The notes beneath the pieces are model-generated. The model saw only the letters and a program-made list of their open reading frames with translations. It made no database searches and was not told the DNA's origin. Positions 1 to 5,606 of a stretch of DNA of 5,606 nucleotides are shown piece by piece. The translations under genes were made by a program, and so were the position numbers. The DNA is from Gammaproteobacteria bacterium (lineage in GTDB: Bacteria > Pseudomonadota > Gammaproteobacteria > Chromatiales > Chromatiaceae). The stretch is taken from contig JADGBD010000124.1 of the NCBI GenBank assembly GCA_015231665.1, positions 567 through 6,172 on the forward strand, given 5' to 3'. Each line of letters starts with the position of its first letter. The stretch's first letter is position 1.

Positions 1-638
1 GGATTGTCGTTGCGGACAAAGCTGTTGGTCACGCGGTATTCCAGCGGCGTCTTGTTCTTGAAGGGATAGACCAGATTTCTTTTGCTGATCGAGGCCTGGC
101 GCAGCCTGGCATAACCCATGGCGGCCTTGGTCAGGCGCGCCAGATCACGGGCGGTGGAGACATTTTTCGGGCTGAGCCCGGTGGGGTCGGCAAAGCGGGT
201 CTGGTTCATGCCCAGGGACCGCGCCTTGCGATTCATTGCCTTGACGAACGCCGGCACGCCACCCGGATAGTAGCGGGCAAGGGCATGGGCGGCACGATTT
301 TCCGAGGAAGACAGGGCGATGGTGAGCATTTTCTCGCGGCTGAGGCGCGCGCCAAATCCCAGGCGAGAGCTGGTGTTCTTCAGCCGATCCCGATCTTCCT
401 GGGTGATGCTGAGAATCTCATCCATGGATTGGCCGGCGTCCAGCACCACCATAGCGGTCATCAGCTTGGTGATCGAGGCGATGGAGGTGGCTGTGTCCGC
501 ATTTTTGCTGAACAGGGTGCGGCCCTTGGCATCCAGCACCAGGGCGAACTGGGACTCGACCAGCGGCTGGCCCGATTTGGCCAAAGCCAGGCCGTTGATG
601 CCCAGACACAGGACGATAAGCAGAATAAAACGCAGCAT
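1..638 (-). CDS. pbpG: D-alanyl-D-alanine endopeptidase (PBP7/PbpG type), 3' part beyond window
   Basis: Periplasmic serine peptidase of family S11 that cleaves D-Ala-mDAP (4-3) cross-links in peptidoglycan; that role is known for E. coli PBP7 and inferred here. Translated from the ATG at 638 (minus), 212 residues are visible. They begin with a signal peptide (MLRFILLIVL, then a small-residue region ending LALA at about 20). The SxxK box is S55-I-T-K58, within ASITKLMTAMVVLDA, and the SxN box is S112-E-N114, within SSENRAA. YPGG, KAMNRKA, SLGMNQTRF and DPTGLS-NVSTARDL all follow E. coli PbpG in order. The KTG box should lie just past the window edge, so completeness cannot be judged. A GAGG sequence 8 nt before the ATG supports this start. 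The gene is divergent from gshA. Family assignment is firm; an alternative would be another S11 DD-peptidase such as DacA, but SSENRAA and the overall spacing favour PbpG. Confidence 0.93.
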   Translation of the reverse strand, partial: MLRFILLIVLCLGINGLALAKSGQPLVESQFALVLDAKGRTLFSKNADTATSIASITKLMTAMVVLDAGQSMDEILSITQEDRDRLKNTSSRLGFGARLSREKMLTIALSSSENRAAHALARYYPGGVPAFVKAMNRKARSLGMNQTRFADPTGLSPKNVSTARDLARLTKAAMGYARLRQASISKRNLVYPFKNKTPLEYRVTNSFVRNDN

Positions 639-743
639 GAAAAACCCCTCAAAATCCGTCGGCGCGTCACTTTAGCCAAAAAGGCGCTCCGTTCCTAGGC
701 CCAGGGGACTAAATTCCTCAGATTGTGCATGTTCGCAAGGGCG

Positions 744-768
744 TTGATCCTGGGTCAGCACGGATCAA
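744..768. promoter_or_regulatory. Inverted repeat upstream of gshA, possible operator
   Basis: TTGATCC (744-750) and GGATCAA (762-768) are perfect 7-bp arms around an 11-nt spacer. The centre is about 30 bp before the start point predicted from the gshA -10 box, so a bound protein would cover the -35 region. The size and position suit a dimeric regulator, but no known operator was recognised. Function is inference only. Confidence 0.35.
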
Positions 769-770
769 AC

Positions 771-779
771 TGGTATAAT
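771..779 (+). promoter_or_regulatory. Extended -10 sigma70-type promoter for gshA
   Basis: TGGTATAAT matches the extended -10 consensus (TGnTATAAT) exactly. No good -35 hexamer lies 16-18 bp upstream (TGGGTC at 751-756 is poor), which is typical of extended -10 promoters. The predicted start near 786 gives a leader of about 23 nt before the gshA ATG at 809. An AGGA 7 nt before that ATG serves as ribosome binding site. Confidence 0.65.
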
Positions 780-971
780 CCCGCCTTTGTTTTGGCCAGG
801 ACTGAGGCATGTTGAGCCGGGAAATCGATGCGGGTTTAGCTGCGCTGGATCGCCAGAATGCCCTGCCGCTGTTGTCTGCAGCGGGAATAGGCTTGGAGAA
901 GGAGACCCTGCGGGTGGCCCGCGAGGGCGGGGTCAGCCAGCAACCCCATCCTCTGAGCCTGGGCTCGGCCC

Positions 972-1016
972 TGACCCAGGGGTCTTGATCAGCAGCGGAT
1001 CAAGACCCCTGGGTCA
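972..1016. repeat. Perfect inverted repeat (19-bp arms, 7-nt loop) inserted in gshA
   Basis: Positions 972-990 are the exact reverse complement of 998-1016, with loop AGCAGCG (991-997). Only the outer TGACCCA (972-978) and TGGGTCA (1010-1016) belong to the gshA reading expected from homology (LT-H-PWVT). The 31 nt between them replace an expected 4 nt, a net gain of 27 nt that keeps frame but brings in the TGA at 986. It is not a terminator: no T-run follows, and it lies inside a gene. The transcript would fold into a very stable hairpin. Confidence 0.93.
986..1009 (+). repeat. 24-nt exact copy of a pyrF coding segment inside gshA
   Basis: This stretch is identical, base for base, to the pyrF coding strand at 5232-5209 (minus). 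The match stops exactly at both ends: T985 in gshA faces A in pyrF, and T1010 faces G. In pyrF the segment is native, since it encodes part of the conserved DQQRIKTP region in the expected place. In gshA it is foreign and read in another frame. A 24-nt chance identity within 5.6 kb is implausible, so one copy derives from the other, most simply pyrF to gshA. Confidence 0.93.
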
Positions 1017-2477
1017 CCACGGATTATTCCGAGGCCCTGCTGGAATTCATCACCCCGCCCTGCCCGGGAATCACCCCAGCCCTGGCCTTTCTTGAGGATG
1101 TGCAAAGCTGGGTACAGCAGCATCTGGATGAAGAGTTGCTCTGGGCCACCAGCATGCCCTGCGTGCTCCAGGGCGAGGAGAGCATTCCCATCGGCCGCTA
1201 CGGCAGCTCCAACGCCGGGCGGATGAAGCACATCTACCGGGTCGGCCTGGGACATAGATACGGCCGGGTGATGCAGGTGATTGCCGGGGTGCATTTCAAC
1301 TACTCCCTGACCCCCGAGCTCTGGCCCATCTGGCAGCAGATCCAGGGCGACAGCGCGCCCCTGCGGGAATTCACTGATGCCGCCTACATGGGCATGCTGC
1401 GCAACCTGCAGCGCTTCGGCTGGCTGGTGCCCTATCTGTTCGGTGCCTCTCCGGCGGTGTGCAAATCCTTTTTCAGCAGCAAGCCGGCGCGTATGCAGAT
1501 TTTTGATGAGGGCACCTATTTCGAGCCCTTTGCCACCTCTCTGCGCATGGGCGATATCGGCTACCAGAACCGCAAAGAGGAAGGCGTTGGGGTCAAGGCC
1601 AACTACACCAGCCTGGCTGACTATGTCGCGGCCCTGGCCCGAGCCATCGAGACTCCGGCCTTGGTATGGGAGGACATCGGCGTCAAGGTCGCTGGCGAAT
1701 ATCGCCAGCTCAATGCCAACATCCTCCAGATCGAAAACGAATACTACAGCACGGTCCGCCCCAAGCAACCGCTGCAGGGCATGGAAAAGCCCATCCAGGC
1801 CCTGACCCGCCGCGGGATTGGCTACATCGAACTGCGCTCGCTGGATGTCAACGCCTATCACCCCCTCGGCGTGGATGAGGTGCAACTGTGCTTCCTTAAT
1901 CTACTGATGCAATTCTGCCTGCTCCTGCCCAGCCCGCCCATTGGCCTGCGCGAGCGCCGGGAGATCGACCTCAACCTCACCCAGGTGGCCCACCGCGGCC
2001 GCGAGCCCGGCTTGAAGCTGTTGCGTGAGGGAGCAGAAATTCCCCTGCAGCACTGGGCCGACGAGATCCTCCAGGCGATGACGCCGCTGGCTCAGGCGAC
2101 AACCGCGCAGGCCGCCTATGTGACAGCACTCGGGCAGCAACAGGCCAAGGTGGCAGATCCTGCGCTGACACCCTCGGCGCTGATGCTCGCCGAGATGCGC
2201 GAGCGCGGCGAGGGCTTTTATCAGTTCGCCCAGCGCATGTCCCAGCAGCATCGACGCTATTTCAGCCAGCGCCAGCTGGATGCCCAGCGCCAGGCGGAGC
2301 TTGATGGCGAAGTGGAACGCTCCTTGCTTAAGCAAGCCCAGATCGAAGCCTCGGATCAGGTGGATTTTGACCAATTTCTGCGCGATTATCAGGCCCAGGG
2401 GTTGGACTGACCGGCTCGACTGAGCGGCCCGCTCCAAGATTCCAGATACCCTCTATAACCAGCTTTAGCGCGAGAAG

Positions 2478-4102
2478 ATGCCTAGCCTGATTTCAATGCC
2501 CATTGCCCTGCCTGCTACTCTACTAGCTGCCCTGCTGCTGAGCGCGCCCGCACCTGTGGCCGCGGTTTATGACCCCCTGGGGGACCTGGATCGCAGCCTG
2601 CGCGGTGGCGGTGGACTGGAGCAATCGATCCGCCAGCAATTTCAGGGGCGTCGCCAGGGAGGCCTGCTGGCTGCCGCTGATTGGGCTGCGCTGGCCAAGT
2701 TCTATCAGGAGCGTGATTACAAATCCCTGTGGATCGAACGCAATCGGCCTTCGGCTCTGGTGGCCGAGGTGTTGCAACTCATCCGCGAAACCCCCCTGCA
2801 CGGAGTCGATAGCGCACTGCTGGTCGAGTTCCGGGATTTTCAACCGTCCACCCCCGAGCGGACACGACTGGCAAGCTACGAGGTCCAGTTCAGCGAGGTC
2901 CTGCTCGCATACGCCCGCGCCATGGCGGCAGGCCGCTTCCCCCCCAAGCAATACGATGCCGACTGGCTGATCAAGCCGCGCCCCTTCAGCGTACAAGGCT
3001 TCCTCGGCCAGATGCTCAAGGGCGAAAAGAGCCTGCTGCAGCTGCTCAAGGAATTGCCACCACAGCATGCCGCCTACCAGCGCTTGCTCAAGGTCTATGG
3101 CTACTACCGAACCATCGCCGAGCGCGGCGGCTGGTCACCCCTGCCGGCGCAGATGGAAAGCCTCAAGCCAGGGCAAAATTCCCGCTGGACCCCGGCACTA
3201 CGCCAGCGCCTGCGGGCCGAATTCAGCTTCCACAGCCTGGAGCCGGACGACTCCAGCCGCTATGAGCCCGATCTGGTGGCAGCGGTCAAGGCCTTTCAGT
3301 GGCGCAACGGCCTCGGCGCCGATGGTGTCGTCGGTCCCGCCACCCGTGCAGCGCTGAATGTGACCGTAGAGGAACGCTTGCGCGACCTGGTCGCCAGCAT
3401 AGAGCGCTGGCGCTGGCTGCCACGGAATCTTGACGATCGCTTCATCATGGTCAATATTCCGGCATTCGAGCTCACCCTCTACCAGGCTGATCGCGAATTC
3501 TGGAAAACCCGGGTGATTGTCGGCAGCAAGCAGCGGCCCAGCCCATCCATTGAAAGCCGTATCTCCCAGCTCAAGGTCAATCCCGATTGGCATGTGCCCG
3601 AGTCCATCACCCTCAAGGACCTGCTGCCCAAGCAACTGAGCAACCCCAGGTACCTGACCCAGGCCGGCTATCAGGTGTTTCTGCGCGATCGCAGCCAGGA
3701 GATAGACCCCTCTGAGATCGACTGGGCCTACTACCAGACCGCCGCCTTGGCCGCCTCAAGTTCGAGATGCCCAGCGCCCACGCCATCTTTCTCCACGACA
3801 CCCCGGGCAAGGCCCTATTCGACCGCGACAAGCGCGCCTTCAGCTCCGGCTGCGTCCGCGTGCAGGAGCCCTACGAGCTGGCAGGCTTATTGCTTAAGAA
3901 GACTGAGCCACAAAAGGGGCGACGACAGGTGATTGCGGAAATCGAATCCGGAGAAACCAAATTCATCGATCTGCCCGAGAAGGTGCCGGTCTATCTGACC
4001 TACTTCACCACCTGGGTGGATGAGCAGGGACAGGCCCATTTCCGCGAAGACCTCTACGGCAGAAATAAAAAGTTTACTGATGTTTCCTTGATAACTGATT
4101 AA
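2478..4102 (+). pseudogene. ldtD: L,D-transpeptidase (YcbB/LdtD type), frameshifted by an internal deletion
   Basis: Periplasmic enzyme that forms 3-3 (mDAP-mDAP) peptidoglycan cross-links using a catalytic cysteine. Frame 1 starts at ATG 2478 with a signal peptide (LLAALLLSAPAPVAA, cut near residue 29). It continues with the helical scaffold region (about 55-235), a PG_binding_1 domain (about 240-295, with VKAFQWRNGLGADGVVGPAT), and the start of the YkuD domain (from about 322: MVNIPAFELTLY, VNPDWHVPESI, IDPSEIDW). Near 3744 homology jumps frame, then continues LGRLKFEMPSAHAIFLHDTP and FSSGCVRV, with the catalytic Cys codon at 3851-3853, ending at TAA 4100-4102. E. coli YcbB has about 21 residues between DW and LGR; here about 6 remain, so some 15 residues (the PFRFQQAPGP-type segment) plus the frame are lost. 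Read as is, translation ends at 3932 with an unrelated tail and no active site. It follows gshA by 67 nt with no terminator seen. The ribosome site (GAGAAG) is weak. Confidence 0.88.
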
Positions 4103-4117
4103 ACGAATTTAAATAAT
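4088..4117 (+). promoter_or_regulatory. Possible sigma70 promoter for mepK
   Basis: TTGATA (4088-4093) and AATAAT (4112-4117) each match the -35 and -10 consensus at five of six positions, with an 18-bp spacer. The pair overlaps the last codons and stop of ldtD, in a locally AT-rich stretch. The start point would be near 4124, giving a leader of about 80 nt that holds a small hairpin (GAATCT 4173-4178, loop GAAACA, AGATTC 4185-4190). The hairpin lacks a T-run, so it is not a terminator. The promoter would let mepK be expressed although ldtD is broken. Confidence 0.45.
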
Positions 4118-4206
4118 CGCAACCTGGAATAATCGAACAGCCTGGTTTAGTATTAGCCAAGCATCCTCCTAAGAATCTGAAACAAGATTCCGATAACGAA
4201 GGCCTG

Positions 4207-4899
4207 ATTATCACGCCCTCACGTCGACTCTTTCTGGGCACCATGGTGGCCGGTTCTACCCTGGGACTGAGCGGCTGTAGCTTGGTCGATATCCTCAGCG
4301 GCGACTTCTTCTCTTCCTGGAAGGATGAGGCCGAATCCAAGCGCGAACAGATCGTTCAGGGTTCTGCCAAGAATGCAGAAGCCCCCCAAATCGCCAAGGC
4401 GCAGCCCCAGACCAAGACCGCTCGCAACCCCAGCGCCATGCCGCTGGAGCGTTACGACGCCCGCTACCTGTCCTTCCACCACACTCATACCGGCGAAAAG
4501 CTCAAGCTGACCTACTGGGAAAACGGCAAGTATCTGCGCGATGCCCTGGCCGAGGTCAACCATCACCTGCGCGACCACCGCAACAACGAGGTCACCCAGA
4601 TGGATCGGGATCTACTCGATCAACTGTTCGTGCTGCACAAGAAGCTCGATACCGACAAGCCCTTCCACATCATTTCTGGCTACCGCTCCCCTCGCACCAA
4701 CGAGATGCTGCGCCGCCAGGGCCGTGGTGTTGCCAAGCGCAGCATGCACATGACCGGCAAGGCCATCGACATCCGGGTTCCGGGCCACTCTCTCAGCCAG
4801 GTTCGTCTGGCCGCCCTGTCCATGCACTCAGGCGGCGTTGGCTACTACCCGAGCTCCCAGTTCGTTCACCTGGACACCGGCCGCGTCCGCCGCTGGTAA
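4207..4899 (+). CDS. mepK: MepK/YcbK-type L,D-endopeptidase (peptidase M15, DUF882), predicted Tat lipoprotein
   Basis: Zinc peptidase that in E. coli cleaves 3-3 (mDAP-mDAP) cross-links, opposing L,D-transpeptidases. The first ATG of the frame is at 4243, but a start there leaves a signal sequence with no positive charge. In-frame codons just upstream encode TPSRRLFLG, a twin-arginine motif, followed by VAGSTLGLSGCS, whose LSGC is a lipobox. E. coli YcbK is also Tat-exported. The start is therefore placed upstream, provisionally at ATT 4207, 4 nt after GAAGG; no ATG, GTG or TTG exists between the in-frame stop at 4114-4116 and the motif. Counted from Met 4243, the metal ligands are H169 (SMHMTGKAID), D176 and H209 (FVHLDTG), with spacings of 7 and 33 as in E. 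coli. ISGYRSPRTNEML and GGVGYYP also match. A linker of about 50 residues (about 25-75, charged, then Ala/Gln/Pro-containing) separates the lipid anchor from the domain. Function is well supported; the exact start is not. Confidence 0.85.
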   Translation: MITPSRRLFLGTMVAGSTLGLSGCSLVDILSGDFFSSWKDEAESKREQIVQGSAKNAEAPQIAKAQPQTKTARNPSAMPLERYDARYLSFHHTHTGEKLKLTYWENGKYLRDALAEVNHHLRDHRNNEVTQMDRDLLDQLFVLHKKLDTDKPFHIISGYRSPRTNEMLRRQGRGVAKRSMHMTGKAIDIRVPGHSLSQVRLAALSMHSGGVGYYPSSQFVHLDTGRVRRW

Positions 4900-4910
4900 C
4901 AGCGCTTAGG

Positions 4911-4960
4911 GACGCAGAGATCGCAGACGACTGCATGGATGCAGGAGGCCCGAGTCAAGA
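4911..4960. repeat. Degenerate CGCAGA-type repeats before the terminator
   Basis: GACGCAGAGA (4911-4920) and TCGCAGACGA (4921-4930) form an imperfect 10-nt tandem. A short palindrome follows (CTGCAT 4931-4936, GG, ATGCAG 4939-4944). The motif recurs in the terminator stem as TGCAGAG (4972-4978) and, reversed, CTCTGCG (5004-5010). It may be a remnant of a dispersed intergenic repeat; only this copy is visible. Confidence 0.4.
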
Positions 4961-5026
4961 AGCGCGGAGCCTGCAGAGCGTTAAATGGTTTATTCCTTAA
5001 CGACTCTGCGGACTCCGCGCTTTTTT
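4961..5026 (+). terminator. Rho-independent terminator of mepK
   Basis: A long stem, AGCGCGGAG-C-CTGCAGAG-CGTTAA (4961-4984), pairs with TTAACG-A-CTCTGCGG-A-CTCCGCGCT (4997-5021). There is one C-A mismatch, a G-T pair and one bulge, around a 12-nt loop. A T-run at 5021-5026 follows at once on the plus strand. The minus-strand exit has no T-run, so it is aimed at mepK, although the hairpin also lies downstream of convergent pyrF. It begins 62 nt after the mepK stop. Confidence 0.88.
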
Positions 5027-5073
5027 CTGTACCCTACCCCTCTCGCGCCCACAGAACAGCGCAATCCATAGCG

Positions 5074-5102
5074 CCTAACCCTTAACCCCTAACACCAACC
5101 CC
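5074..5102. repeat. Heptamer tandem repeat (TAACCCC-like) across the pyrF stop codon
   Basis: TAACCCT (5076-5082), TAACCCC (5083-5089) and TAACACC (5090-5096) are consecutive 7-nt units, with a partial fourth (AACCCC, 5097-5102). On the minus strand it reads as G-rich, telomere-like GGGGTTA units. It encodes the last pyrF residues (GVGVRG) and contains the stop TAA at 5084-5082. Nothing else is evident between the terminator and this tract. Confidence 0.6.
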
Positions 5103-5606
5103 TTCTATATCCGCCTCAATCGCAGCCAAGGCTGCGGCAGGGTCTTGGGCGCCGGTGATGGGTCGGCCGATCACCAGATAATCGCTGCCACCGCGAATGG
5201 CGTCCGCCGGGGTCTTGATCCGCTGCTGATCATCGCTGCTGCTGCCGCCCGGGCGCACCCCCGGAGTGACCAGAAGAAAATCCCTGGATGTCGCTGCCCG
5301 CACCGCCTCGGTTTCCAGGGGTGAACAGACCACGCCATCCAGCCCGGAAGCCTGACCCAGTTGGGCCAGGCGCACCACATTCTGCTCCGGCGTGCCGGTA
5401 TAGCCGATTTCGCCAATGTCGGCCTGGCTCAGGCTGGTGAGGATGGTGACACCGATGAGCAGAGGCGGCTTGGGTTGGCTGTCCAGGGCCTCGCGTGCCG
5501 CCGCCATCATCTTGCCACCGCCACTGGCATGCACATTGACCATCCACACCCCCAGACTGGCGGCAGCGCGACAGGCGGCGGCCACAGTGTTGGGAATATC
5601 GTGGTA
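5082..5606 (-). CDS. pyrF: Orotidine 5'-phosphate decarboxylase, 5' end beyond window
   Basis: PyrF converts orotidine monophosphate to UMP, the last step of de novo pyrimidine synthesis, in the cytoplasm. The visible 174 residues start inside the catalytic signature: YHDIPNT follows where the DLK of the DxKxxD active site should be, just off the window. [45 protein letters not shown] (phosphate-binding loop) and [10 protein letters not shown] all follow E. coli PyrF closely and in order. About 65-70 N-terminal residues are missing at the edge, judged from the 245-residue E. coli protein. There is no internal lesion. The gene is convergent with mepK. The segment at 5209-5232, encoding part of DQQRIKTP, is the apparent donor of the insertion in gshA. 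The C-terminus (GVGVRG) comes from a heptamer repeat and is unlikely to matter for catalysis. Confidence 0.95.
   Translation of the reverse strand, partial: YHDIPNTVAAACRAAASLGVWMVNVHASGGGKMMAAAREALDSQPKPPLLIGVTILTSLSQADIGEIGYTGTPEQNVVRLAQLGQASGLDGVVCSPLETEAVRAATSRDFLLVTPGVRPGGSSSDDQQRIKTPADAIRGGSDYLVIGRPITGAQDPAAALAAIEADIEGVGVRG
5209..5232 (-). repeat. pyrF segment identical to the gshA insertion (apparent donor)
   Basis: Reverse-complement match, 24 of 24, to 986-1009. The segment starts with GGGG on the plus strand and ends in TGATCA. It contains a natural small hairpin, TGATC (5216-5220) and GATCA (5228-5232) around CGCTGCT. That hairpin becomes the tip of the larger perfect hairpin in gshA. 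The amino-acid context is conserved in PyrF, which makes this the ancestral copy. Confidence 0.9.

Larger units (their letters stand above)
809..2410 (+). pseudogene. gshA: Glutamate-cysteine ligase, interrupted by an in-frame TGA within a 27-nt insertion
   Basis: GshA joins L-glutamate and L-cysteine using ATP, the first and limiting step of glutathione synthesis in the cytoplasm. From ATG 809 the frame reads [11 protein letters not shown] (E30 and E32 match the metal-binding glutamates of E. coli GshA), then [11 protein letters not shown]. It then meets TGA at 986-988, codon 60. The same frame resumes with PWVTTDYSEALLEFITP and runs through SMPC, YGSSNAGR, GVHFNYSL, RFGWLVPYLFGASPA, ATSLRMGDIGY, LQIENEYYSTVRPK and YIELRSLDVN to TGA 2408-2410. 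E. coli has GSALTHKWITTD here, so ten codons (QGS-stop-SAADQD) stand where one His is expected. Without them the protein would be about 524 residues, close to E. coli's 518. Restart at GTG 1100 would lose the N-terminal metal-binding residues, so that product should be inactive. The rest shows no decay, so the lesion is recent or an artefact. Confidence 0.9.

Noticed and set aside
986..988. TGA in gshA read as selenocysteine, with the hairpin as a SECIS element
   Set aside because: The TGA lies near the tip of the left arm, 2 nt before the loop, not at the base of a downstream hairpin. No Cys is expected there in GshA homologues, and the hairpin is fully explained as a pyrF-derived insertion.
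986..988. TGA as a sense codon through a variant genetic code
   Set aside because: gshA itself ends at TGA 2408-2410 where the homologous protein ends, and tryptophan is encoded by TGG at conserved places such as PWVTTD and RFGW.
972..1016. Insertion sequence, MITE or Rickettsia-type palindromic element
   Set aside because: The structure is only 45 nt with no target-site duplication beyond the pre-existing inverted heptamers, and its core matches a protein-coding part of pyrF. A repeat family is not excluded without a genome search.
989..1885. 298-codon open frame on the minus strand
   Set aside because: It lies antisense to gshA, starts within the third codon register of a highly conserved gene, and shows no recognisable family or signal. 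It is an effect of high GC content.
2422..2434. Terminator after gshA (GAGCG-GCC-CGCTC)
   Set aside because: The stem is only 5 bp and no T-run follows, so it is unlikely to end transcription before ldtD.
1901..2437. 178-codon open frame on the minus strand
   Set aside because: Antisense to the gshA 3' part with no recognisable domain; another GC-driven shadow frame.
2454..2459. TATAAC as a -10 box for ldtD
   Set aside because: The hexamer at the right distance upstream (GCTCCA, 2431-2436) is not a -35 element and there is no TGn extension. It is too weak to list.
3720..3767. Programmed ribosomal frameshift in ldtD
   Set aside because: No slippery heptamer is present, and about 15 conserved residues are missing as well as the frame. 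A deletion explains both.

Overview
The window looks like chromosomal DNA from a GC-rich gammaproteobacterium. The evidence is a proteobacterial-type glutamate-cysteine ligase (GshA), a PbpG-type endopeptidase, an adjacent LdtD/YcbB plus MepK/YcbK pair as in enterobacteria, and a gammaproteobacterial-type PyrF. A sulfur-oxidising or Chromatiales-like lineage is possible, but that is only an impression. Genus cannot be read from the sequence. No mobile element, RNA gene or CRISPR array was found.

Layout: (1) 1-638, minus strand: 5' part of pbpG, cut by the window edge before its KTG box. (2) 639-808: divergent intergenic region with an extended -10 promoter for gshA and a 7-bp inverted repeat. 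(3) 809-2410, plus: gshA, full length by homology but interrupted at codon 60 by an in-frame TGA. The stop lies in a net 27-nt insertion that forms a perfect 19-bp-stem hairpin. (4) 2478-4102, plus: an LdtD/YcbB L,D-transpeptidase, broken near 3744 by a deletion of roughly 40-50 nt that shifts the frame just before the catalytic motif. (5) 4103-4206: promoter and leader. (6) about 4207-4899, plus: MepK, a predicted Tat-exported lipoprotein with no ordinary start codon in the right place. (7) 4911-5026: degenerate CGCAGA-type repeats and a strong terminator. (8) 5082-5606, minus: pyrF, 5' end missing, whose stop codon lies in a heptamer tandem repeat.

Three genes concern peptidoglycan: PbpG cleaves 4-3 cross-links, LdtD forms 3-3 cross-links, and MepK cleaves 3-3 cross-links. 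GshA makes gamma-glutamylcysteine for glutathione, and PyrF makes UMP.

The most notable observation is that 24 nt inside the gshA insertion (986-1009) are identical to 24 nt of pyrF coding sequence (5209-5232, complement). The rest of the hairpin is the self-complement of that copy. The whole structure fits one template switch: copy from pyrF, snap back, self-copy, then return to gshA. No new multi-gene system is evident. The interest lies in this mutational scar, the second lesion in ldtD, and the unusual mepK start. Whether the lesions are biological or come from amplification or assembly cannot be decided here.
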